From an uncultured Muribaculaceae bacterium (GTDB lineage: Bacteria; Bacteroidota; Bacteroidia; Bacteroidales; Muribaculaceae), in NCBI GenBank assembly GCA_910579305.1, contig CAJTTA010000012.1, positions 1-47,422 of the forward strand: DNA of 47,422 nucleotides. The letters run 5' to 3'. This document shows, in pieces, positions 42,871 to 47,422 of this stretch (positions are counted from its first letter, which is position 1; each line of letters starts with the position of its first letter). Both the position numbers and the translations under genes were made by a program. The notes beneath the pieces are model-generated. The model was given only the letters and a program-made list of their open reading frames with translations. It made no database searches and had not been told where the DNA came from.

Positions 42871-43180
42871 TCTCTCGACTCTATCTTCTCCTCGATACTG
42901 TCTCTATCAAAGGAAGTACATACGCATGCAGATTTTCTGCGACACTTTGAAGAAACAGTGAATTAGATTGAATTTTTGTGATTTTAAGCCGACAGCTCGC
43001 ATAAAGCTGTCGGCTTTTTTCACTAACTATGCCACAAAATCCGCTCTAAAAGGCTGAAATAACTGAACTTCAATAGGATTTGTTAGTAACCCCTATCAAA
43101 TCGGGTCATTTTTGACAATAGCCGACAATCGTCAAATTGACCTTTTGAGCTAAAAACATTTCCTAAAAATTGTCCTAAAT
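42871..43180. other. 310-bp intergenic region between the ECF sigma gene and the prophage integrase
   Basis: No coding sequence is supported here. The left part ends in a strong terminator (42986-43020). To its right are AT-rich DNA, a 6-bp inverted repeat TTTGAC/GTCAAA (43111-43116 and 43131-43136) and two TCCTAAA copies 12 bp apart (43161 and 43173) next to the integrase start. AGCCGACA occurs both in the terminator stem and at 43120. The prophage attachment junction is expected between the terminator and the integrase, but the core cannot be defined without the other end. Confidence 0.6.
42986..43020 (+). terminator. Strong intrinsic terminator of the ECF sigma gene
   Basis: AAGCCGACAGCT (42986-42997) pairs perfectly with AGCTGTCGGCTT (43005-43016) over 12 bp around a 7-nt loop. 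A T-run ends at 43020. This is the strongest terminator in the chromosomal part of the window and probably marks the last host-derived element before the prophage. Confidence 0.93.
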
Positions 43181-44356
43181 ATGGCAATATTGAACGCAGT
43201 TATTGTGCCGGCGAAAGTCCTCAAGGGTGGTCGGCATAAGGTCAGAATCTCGGTGGCGCACAATGGAGAAACACGCTACATAGTAACTGACATCACGATC
43301 GACTCCATCAAGGAGTTTAAGAACGGCTCCGTGGTCAAACGCCCGGATGCCGCCATACTCAACACAAAACTCCGTGGATTGCTTCAACGCTATCAGGGTG
43401 TAATCGACGATCTCGCTTACACCAACGGTCTGACGTGTCCGGAACTTGTTTACCAAATCAAGAATGCCGGAAATTACAGGCACCGCACGCTCTCATCCAT
43501 ATATGAGGAATACATGAAGAACGCCACAATCAAGCCCGGCACATACCAGGGATATGTCTATATATGGAAAGCCATCAGCGAACATCTTAGCGAGAAGATG
43601 CTTGTTGAGAACATCACACATGGCACAATCCTCGGCCTTGACAAGTATCTTAGAACCCGGGGCCTCAAATCCACTACGGTTCGCAACTATCTCGTTTTCC
43701 TGATGGTTTTGCTGAACTATGCCAAAAGATGTGGATATGTGCAGTTCAGAGTTGACCCGTTCGCCGGGTACGAGCTTCCCAAAATGGAAGTCCGCCAGTC
43801 ATGGCTTTCTGTTGATGAGATAAAGAAAATCCGGGACATCGAGAGTCCCAAGCGAAACATCATAAAGTGTCGGGACTTCTTCATGCTCTCTTACTACCTC
43901 GGCGGTATAAACATGATCGACCTGCTCAATATCAATTTCAACGAGCAGACCGACATAATCCACTATGTGAGGACAAAGACTGAGAATCGCCCCAAGATGA
44001 ACAAGTTTGTAGAGTTCCGTATTCCAGACGAGGCTAAGAAGATTATTGCCCGCCACAAAGGAGCCGATGGCTATATATCGGTAACGCAATTCCAGCGCAA
44101 ATCAAACTGCCACTACTTCTTTGATGTGAATATGCGCAAACTGGCAGAGATAACAGGCATCAAGCAGCTCATATTCTACTCTGCCCGAAAATCGTTCTCT
44201 CAACACGCATTTGACCTTGGTATCAGTGAGAGCGTCATTGACTATATCCTGGGCCATAGAGTTGACAAAGGCGGCACCTCCCTCTACGCCTATATCTCCG
44301 TAACTCCTGATAAAGCATCAAAAGCTGTGCGTCAAGTTTTGGATAATCTGAAATAA
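43181..44356 (+). CDS. Prophage tyrosine recombinase (integrase)
   Basis: Integrates and, with a helper, excises the prophage. It has 391 residues. An N-terminal arm-binding region covers about 1-100 and a SAM-like core-binding domain 103-195. The catalytic domain has Arg II in IFYSARKSFSQHA (R336), His III in ILGHRVDKGG (H359) and the nucleophile in SLYAYI (Y369 or Y371). A lysine in the beta-hairpin RTKTENR is a candidate for the general acid. Arg I is replaced by Asn244 (YYLGGINMIDL), the same substitution as in the recombinase at the left edge. The start MAILNAVIVPAKV is typical. A promoter for the next gene lies within its 3' end. Confidence 0.93.
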   Translation: MAILNAVIVPAKVLKGGRHKVRISVAHNGETRYIVTDITIDSIKEFKNGSVVKRPDAAILNTKLRGLLQRYQGVIDDLAYTNGLTCPELVYQIKNAGNYRHRTLSSIYEEYMKNATIKPGTYQGYVYIWKAISEHLSEKMLVENITHGTILGLDKYLRTRGLKSTTVRNYLVFLMVLLNYAKRCGYVQFRVDPFAGYELPKMEVRQSWLSVDEIKKIRDIESPKRNIIKCRDFFMLSYYLGGINMIDLLNINFNEQTDIIHYVRTKTENRPKMNKFVEFRIPDEAKKIIARHKGADGYISVTQFQRKSNCHYFFDVNMRKLAEITGIKQLIFYSARKSFSQHAFDLGISESVIDYILGHRVDKGGTSLYAYISVTPDKASKAVRQVLDNLK

Positions 44357-44369
44357 AATGCTAACTTTG
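44338..44369 (+). promoter_or_regulatory. Canonical promoter inside the 3' end of the integrase gene
   Basis: TTTG (44338-44341), a 20-bp spacer and TAACTTTG (44362-44369) match both Bacteroidetes elements exactly. The predicted start is near 44376, just past the integrase stop at 44356. The first 75 nt of the transcript would end in a full intrinsic terminator. Confidence 0.75.
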
Positions 44370-44375
44370 CATTAT

Positions 44376-44449
44376 CAATAAGTTCTTTTCCATCGGAAAG
44401 GTATTATTGGTTTGACTTTGGCGGAGGGGTGGTTCCCTCCGCCTTTTTT
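44376..44449 (+). ncRNA. Candidate prophage small RNA or attenuated leader
   Basis: A 74-nt segment is bounded by an exact promoter upstream and an intrinsic terminator at its end. It contains a first hairpin, CTTTTCC (44385-44391) with GGAAAGG (44395-44401) around ATC, and then the terminator hairpin. No start codon opens a convincing peptide inside it. Either it is an independent small RNA, or it is the leader of the alpha-CTD-like gene whose ATG follows 24 nt after the T-run. Ends are inferred from promoter spacing and the T-run. Confidence 0.5.
44420..44449 (+). terminator. Intrinsic terminator upstream of the alpha-CTD-like gene
   Basis: GGCGGAGGG (44420-44428) pairs perfectly with CCCTCCGCC (44435-44443) around GTGGTT. 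T6 follows (44444-44449). It can terminate integrase transcripts and those from the promoter at 44338-44369, leaving the next gene expressed only by read-through unless antitermination occurs. Confidence 0.9.
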
Positions 44450-44473
44450 ATTAACCCATCAATTCAATCAGCC

Positions 44474-44740
44474 ATGTTTGACACTCCCTCCCCAAGAAAT
44501 GAATTTGACAAATACGATGAGCCGAGGCTCCACATGGAGAAGTTGCTGAAAGCTCACCTTGTAGAGTTTGACCTATCTCTGCGCATCCTTTGCCCTCTTG
44601 AAAAAGCCGGAATAAGGACACTCGGCGATTTGGTCAAGCATACCGCCAAAGGGCTGAGGAAGATTAACCATCTCGGCAGGATCTCGGTTGAAACACTTGA
44701 AAGATTCCTCGCCTATTACGGTCTATCACTTGCCAAATAA
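44474..44740 (+). CDS. Free-standing RNA polymerase alpha-CTD-like protein
   Basis: This 88-residue protein is basic in its second half. Residues 32-88 align along their whole length with the C-terminal domain of RNA polymerase alpha, a helix-hairpin-helix fold: LSLRILCPLEKAGIRTLGDL and LRKINHLGRISVETLERFLA. By alignment to E. coli, the DNA-contact residues R265, G296 and S299 are kept (R37, G68, S71). N268, K298 and E302 become C40, I70 and T74. The first 30 residues are charged and unlike alpha. The ATG at 44474 is preferred over a GTG at 44429 that lies inside the terminator stem. It could bind promoter DNA, sigma or an activator; the role is inferred. Confidence 0.75.
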   Translation: MFDTPSPRNEFDKYDEPRLHMEKLLKAHLVEFDLSLRILCPLEKAGIRTLGDLVKHTAKGLRKINHLGRISVETLERFLAYYGLSLAK

Positions 44741-44765
44741 AAAAGGGCTGTCATCACGACAGCCC
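44736..44765 (-). terminator. Distal minus-strand terminator facing the lysis operon
   Basis: GGGCTGTC (44745-44752) pairs perfectly with GACAGCCC (44758-44765) around ATCAC. Read on the minus strand it runs directly into TTTTTT. On the plus strand no T-run follows, so it serves lysis-gene transcripts and blocks antisense reading into the alpha-CTD and integrase genes. Confidence 0.85.
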
Positions 44766-44807
44766 GGAGCGTCACACATCATCAATTTACATCATCAAAG
44801 ACGCTCC
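44766..44807. repeat. Long-loop hairpin enclosing two ACATCATCAA repeats
   Basis: GGAGCGTC (44766-44773) pairs perfectly with GACGCTCC (44800-44807). The 26-nt loop holds ACATCATCAA twice (44776-44785 and 44789-44798), 13 bp apart. It directly abuts the terminator at 44745-44765. Whether it acts as RNA or as a protein-binding DNA site is unknown. Confidence 0.5.
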
Positions 44808-44843
44808 TCTACCAATTACTAACGACATTCTTAAAAGTTCGGA

Positions 44844-44877
44844 TAGCAAAAGAGCCGCGTTTCACAACGTGGCTCTT
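44844..44877 (-). terminator. Proximal terminator of the lysis operon
   Basis: AAGAGCCGCG (44850-44859) pairs with CGTGGCTCTT (44868-44877) over 10 bp with one G-U or A-C position. On the minus strand it ends GGCTCTTTTGC. It begins 20 nt past the stop of the spanin-like gene. Confidence 0.75.
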
Positions 44878-44897
44878 CTCACACATAATCAAAATTG

Positions 44898-45431
44898 CTA
44901 TAAGCATTTCCTAATGGCAGTAATCAAAGGCTTTCGTAGAATCCAGCCTAATGAAATTAAGACCGCTCCGACGAGATACCAGAACGCCTCAATCCTGAAC
45001 GTTTCCCACTTTGAGAAATCACGCTCGATATACACGGGCTCCGGGTATGGAACAGGTACCTCTCTGACGCTTGCCGCCGTGTTGTTAGTCTGAGTATCCT
45101 TGACAGGCACCTTGACTTCGGCTTTGAGATTCTGTTCCTTGTTCTTTATTGAATGTCCGAGAGTCCCGTCAGGGTTAATCCAGGCATCAGACTCGGCAAA
45201 CGATGTTTCAAGGTGGCTCGTGCTGTCAGGCACGACTTGCTTTGCGGACTCCATCGGAACAGGAACATCAACGGGAACGGTTTCAATCCTGACGGTCTCG
45301 ATATATTCGGTTTTGACGCTATCCGTATTGTTGACAATAACGGGCGGTGAGGGTAACATCTGTTTAGATGAGTGGCACCCGGAGAGTATGAGAGCGGCGA
45401 GTGATACCACAATTATAACAAGGCTCTTCAT
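44898..45431 (-). CDS. Lipoprotein with C-terminal membrane anchor, candidate unimolecular spanin
   Basis: Likely last-step lysis protein that fuses inner and outer membranes. From the ATG at 45431 it has 177 residues; the 24-residue upstream extension is rejected because it would bury the signal peptide. Residues 1-19 form a lipoprotein signal (KSLVIIVVSLAALILSGC, lipobox LSGC, Cys19). The periplasmic part (20-145) is rich in Val/Thr/Pro and probably beta-stranded (YIETVRIETVPVDVPVPM). A membrane helix at about 149-166 (AFWYLVGAVLISLGWIL) is followed by a positive tail (RKPLITAIRK). An outer-membrane lipid anchor plus an inner-membrane C-terminal helix in one chain is the u-spanin layout (phage T1 gp11). 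It follows the endolysin by 4 bp. Confidence 0.65.
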   Translation of the reverse strand: MKSLVIIVVSLAALILSGCHSSKQMLPSPPVIVNNTDSVKTEYIETVRIETVPVDVPVPMESAKQVVPDSTSHLETSFAESDAWINPDGTLGHSIKNKEQNLKAEVKVPVKDTQTNNTAASVREVPVPYPEPVYIERDFSKWETFRIEAFWYLVGAVLISLGWILRKPLITAIRKCL

Positions 45432-45435
45432 CGGC

Positions 45436-46161
45436 TCATTCTTTGAATAGATGTTTGTATTCCGGGATTGCGTCAAAGCACGGACACCCTTTGATATACT
45501 CAAACGGCTCGATCACACCGTTGCCGTTGAGGTCGGGCGATGTGTCGCGGTGTCCGATGATACGCTTGATTGTCGGATAATCGGCAATCAGAGCCTTACA
45601 GAGAGAGAGGATTGCCGCCTTTTGGGCAGGTGTCCGGGTGTCCTTTATCTTTCTGCCGTCAGTATCTGCCTTATCAAGACCTCCTGCATAGCAGATACCG
45701 ATGGAAATGGCGTTGTGGTTCACCGCATGACATCCTCGCACGTTAATCGGGCGACACGCTTCTATCGTTCCGTCAAGGTGGATGAAATAATGATAGCCGA
45801 TATATTTTTTCTCGCCGGTCGTGGGGTCAACGTAGGTGGAGAACTTTCGCGCCTTGTGAGCGGCATTGATAGAGTCGCTCGTTACATTAACTCCCTCTTT
45901 GGTGGCGGAACAATGCAGGATAATCTCGCTGATGGTTCGGGGTGCGGCTACCTCCGAGGTGGAGTAACCTAACTTTGACCATGTTTTTGCTCCCACCACG
46001 CCGTCAACAGAAAGACCATATTTCTTCTGATAGTCTTTCACTGATGCTTCTGTCTTAGCACCAAAAACTCCGTCAACGTTGAGATTGTATCCGTACTTGT
46101 TCAATGCCTGTTGGAGCGTCTTTACATCCGCTCCCTTACTTCCTTTTTTGATTGTAGTCAT
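45436..46161 (-). CDS. Prophage endolysin, N-acetylmuramoyl-L-alanine amidase
   Basis: Cuts the amide bond between muramic acid and the stem peptide to lyse the host. It has 241 residues. An N-terminal peptidoglycan-binding domain (about 4-64) has GSKGADVKTLQQALNKYGY and the VDGVFGAKTEASVKDYQ repeat. An Amidase_2 domain spans about 77-228. Zinc-ligand candidates are H83 (ILHCSAT), H145 or H149 (CHAVNHNAIS) and C228 (KGCPCFD), with Y125 in GYHYFIHLDG. An acidic loop SPDLNGNGVIEPFEY lies at 208-222. There is no signal peptide, so it depends on the holin-like gene 1 bp upstream. Host recycling amidases share the fold, but the context is phage. Confidence 0.92.
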   Translation of the reverse strand: MTTIKKGSKGADVKTLQQALNKYGYNLNVDGVFGAKTEASVKDYQKKYGLSVDGVVGAKTWSKLGYSTSEVAAPRTISEIILHCSATKEGVNVTSDSINAAHKARKFSTYVDPTTGEKKYIGYHYFIHLDGTIEACRPINVRGCHAVNHNAISIGICYAGGLDKADTDGRKIKDTRTPAQKAAILSLCKALIADYPTIKRIIGHRDTSPDLNGNGVIEPFEYIKGCPCFDAIPEYKHLFKE

Positions 46162-46162
46162 A

Positions 46163-46648
46163 TTATTCGTTTTTAGGTTTTAATTCAGAAAGGTCAATGT
46201 CGAAATGGCGCGAGGTCTTGTCTACGAGTATCTTCTGCAATACCGTTGCCCATTTCGCGCCGTTGCAGCTGCTCTCGTTTTCAAGAATAGACCAAAGCTG
46301 CCAAAAGCAAATGGCACCTGCGGCCACTTTCGTAAGGTCGACAGGCATACTGTCTGTGATATGGCGTTGGATCAGAAATGACATGATAATCAACGTCCAC
46401 GCTTTCAAGATGGTGAGCAGTACCGCGCCGAAATGATGGCTCTTGAACTTCTTGCCCTCCTTGCTCACACGCTCAGGGTGTACCTTTCTTGCTCGCCTTG
46501 AAAGTGACCATGCCGTGTAGCAGTCGGCCAAGATCATAAGTGTACAGATAAGGATGTATGGTAAGGTGGGTTCAAGTATTGCCATAGTGGCGCCTAATGC
46601 GGTGAATACCCACCGCAGGATGTCTGAAATGAATTGATTCGGGTGCAT
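46163..46648 (-). CDS. Holin-like membrane protein
   Basis: Probable lysis-timing holin of 161 residues. About three hydrophobic stretches are visible: VFTALGATMAILEPTLPYIL with LICTLMILADCYTAW (about 14-47), GAVLLTILKAWTLIIMSFLI (about 74-93) and a weaker one near VAAGAICFWQLWSI. A basic loop between the first and second (SRRARKVHPERVSKEGKKFK) and an acidic tail (DIDLSELKPKNE) fit holins. It resembles the phage-holin family found beside amidases in Bacteroidales prophages. The gene ends one base before the endolysin start. Another type of phage membrane protein cannot be excluded. Confidence 0.72.
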   Translation of the reverse strand: MHPNQFISDILRWVFTALGATMAILEPTLPYILICTLMILADCYTAWSLSRRARKVHPERVSKEGKKFKSHHFGAVLLTILKAWTLIIMSFLIQRHITDSMPVDLTKVAAGAICFWQLWSILENESSCNGAKWATVLQKILVDKTSRHFDIDLSELKPKNE

Positions 46649-46666
46649 GGCATCGACAACATTAGG

Positions 46667-46987
46667 TTATTCTATGAGATTTCCGGCGATGTCATGCCAT
46701 GTGCAGTAGTTGGTGAGGAAAGCGAGAAGTGAACCTGCAAGGCATCCCACAACATCCCACGCCAAATCCCATATACAGAAATGATTCCCTTTCTGCTTGC
46801 GGTCTTTTATCTCTTTCCAGATACCGAAGGCAAATGCAACAGCAAATGCGATGGCTGCGGCGATGAACGCCGAGGGGAAATGAACAAACGATATTGACAC
46901 ACCAACAAGTGCGCCGATTACGAACTCGCAAAAGACGTGCAGCATCTTGTCGCTGCCACTCTTGTCGTTACAAATTTTCTTTGTCAT
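46667..46987 (-). CDS. Small phage membrane protein, YfiM/DUF2279-like
   Basis: This 106-residue protein has two to three membrane segments (HVFCEFVIGALVGVSISFV, AFIAAAIAFAVAFAFGIW, VVGCLAGSLLAFLTNY). The pattern DK-x-LH near the start, then GIWKEIKDRKQKG and a D-x-x-x-D segment (WDLAWDVVGCLAG), resembles YfiM/DUF2279 proteins often found beside phage lysis genes. The exact role is unknown; a holin or antiholin partner is possible. It lies 18 bp upstream of the holin-like gene and has a -7-like element 25 bp upstream. Confidence 0.65.
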   Translation of the reverse strand: MTKKICNDKSGSDKMLHVFCEFVIGALVGVSISFVHFPSAFIAAAIAFAVAFAFGIWKEIKDRKQKGNHFCIWDLAWDVVGCLAGSLLAFLTNYCTWHDIAGNLIE

Positions 46988-47012
46988 GATAATAAATATT
47001 TAGTTTATGCTG

Positions 47013-47020
47013 CAAAAATA
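47013..47020 (-). promoter_or_regulatory. Putative promoter of the lysis cassette, -7 element
   Basis: The minus strand reads TATTTTTG, an exact TAnnTTTG match, 25 bp before the ATG at 46987. No -33 TTTG is present, as is common for promoters that need an activator. Confidence 0.4.
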
Positions 47021-47056
47021 AGATACTCTTTAACACCTATATCTTTATCTTTTGAA

Positions 47057-47419
47057 TCATATGTGCTCCACTAAGAGCATCTCTTTGGCTCTACGCTTGC
47101 ACTCTTCTCTGTATTCCTGATAGGCGGCATACTCGCTCTGACGTTTCTCCGTGACACCGGCCATGACGTTGTTTATGAGAGCGAATTCATCGGCTACCGA
47201 ATATCGCTCGCGTATCAGCTCCTCGACCTTGGCCCCGTATTCGGCCTCGGTGTATGCCGGCACTTCGGCCAGCGGAATCTCCTCCCAGTCATCGACCGCG
47301 TCTCGGGTGATAGTGGTGCGGCGCACTTCGGGATAAGACGGCGCCCCCTTGCGGTGGAGGATGTGTTCCGAATCTGTGGAAAGCTCCACAAGCGTGTTGG
47401 ATTTCTCTGTAATTTCCAT
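47057..47419 (-). CDS. Small phage protein of unknown function
   Basis: This 120-residue soluble acidic protein has a helical C-terminal half. The stretch VEELIRERYSVADEFALINN followed by EYAAYQEYREECKRRAKEML recalls a motif common in proteins encoded next to tail-fibre or late genes of Bacteroidales prophages (IRERYS-x-x-[DE]E-[FL]A, then EYxxYxEYxxxCK). The N-terminal half (HRKGAPSYPEVRRTTI) is probably beta-rich. I do not know its function; a structural-module accessory is likely from position. The start codon lies three bases from the window edge, so the gene appears complete but its upstream region is not visible. Confidence 0.65.
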   Translation of the reverse strand: MEITEKSNTLVELSTDSEHILHRKGAPSYPEVRRTTITRDAVDDWEEIPLAEVPAYTEAEYGAKVEELIRERYSVADEFALINNVMAGVTEKRQSEYAAYQEYREECKRRAKEMLLVEHI

Positions 47420-47422
47420 ATG

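Larger units (their letters stand above)
43021..47422. mobile_element. Left part of a prophage (integrase, alpha-CTD-like gene, lysis module)
   Basis: The segment holds an integrase next to a chromosomal terminator. Convergent on it are a holin-like gene, an amidase endolysin, a spanin-like lipoprotein and two further small genes typical of phages. Transcription of the lysis genes runs toward the integrase, so structural genes should lie to the right, outside the window. The exact left border is uncertain; 43021 is simply the first base after the host terminator. Confidence 0.8.

Noticed and set aside
42871..43180. tRNA gene as the prophage attachment target
   Set aside because: No cloverleaf or T-arm consensus is seen here; the only strong structure is a terminator hairpin with a T-run.
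44429..44473. GTG start extending the alpha-CTD-like protein by 15 residues
   Set aside because: The codon lies inside the terminator hairpin, and the added residues (VPSAFFINPSIQSA) are simply its T-run and spacer translated.
45432..45503. Upstream in-frame start of the spanin-like gene
   Set aside because: It would overlap the endolysin 3' end and place 24 polar residues before a clear lipoprotein signal peptide.
45451..45972. 173-codon plus-strand frame opposite the endolysin
   Set aside because: Fully antisense to a conserved amidase and with no recognisable domain.

Overview
The window is about 42 kb of ordinary Bacteroidales chromosome carrying a mobile-element recombinase at the left edge and the first 4.4 kb of a prophage at the right edge. 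I infer Bacteroidales, possibly Muribaculaceae, from several signs. Promoters have the Bacteroidetes form (TTTG, 19-21 bp, TAnnTTTG) and there are no consistent Shine-Dalgarno sequences. Family-specific genes (DUF3127, DUF4954, an RprXY-like pair, two PepD paralogs, a short MenE) and a succinate-to-propionate module are present. The species cannot be fixed from sequence alone.

Layout. 1-1191: tyrosine recombinase on the minus strand whose C-terminus is abnormal, preceded by helically phased CTCTCAAC repeats. 1462-4179: pyruvate phosphate dikinase. 5006-9482: minus-strand operon for methylmalonyl-CoA epimerase and a sodium-pumping methylmalonyl-CoA decarboxylase (mce, mmdA, OadG-type subunit, biotin carrier, OadB-type subunit), the last steps to propionyl-CoA. 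9681-10277: nitroreductase. 10243-19568: one tightly packed minus-strand run of eight genes (tsaC, polyprenyl glycosylphosphotransferase, ClC, fmt, menD, menB, menC, menE) joining tRNA modification, initiator-tRNA formylation, surface-glycan initiation and menaquinone synthesis. 19616-21574: NAD synthetase. 21675-24284: a small outer-membrane barrel and an RprY/RprX-like two-component system. 24443-33843: dapA, dnaG, a DUF3127 protein with an SSB-like tail, rsfS, ftsH, hflX and a DUF4954 protein. 33864-34969: hexapeptide acetyltransferase and an OmpH-like lipoprotein. 35220-39056: two pepD paralogs flanking an N-acetylmuramidase. Then a GNAT acetyltransferase, lon and an ECF sigma factor, closed by a very strong terminator at 42986-43020.

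Right end. From about 43021 the content becomes phage-like. A second tyrosine recombinase and a free-standing RNA polymerase alpha-CTD-like protein lie on the plus strand. A lysis module comes toward them on the minus strand (membrane protein, holin-like protein, amidase endolysin, and a lipoprotein with a C-terminal membrane anchor that fits a unimolecular spanin). Between the recombinase and the alpha-CTD gene, a textbook promoter is followed about 75 nt later by a textbook terminator, which means either a small RNA or an attenuated leader. Between the alpha-CTD gene and the lysis genes lie three consecutive perfect or near-perfect hairpins, two of them minus-strand terminators. These compact non-coding elements, the alpha-CTD mimic and the u-spanin candidate are the most interesting content of the window.

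No rRNA, tRNA, CRISPR array or insertion sequence was recognised. All calls rest on reading the sequence and on family knowledge; no database search was run.
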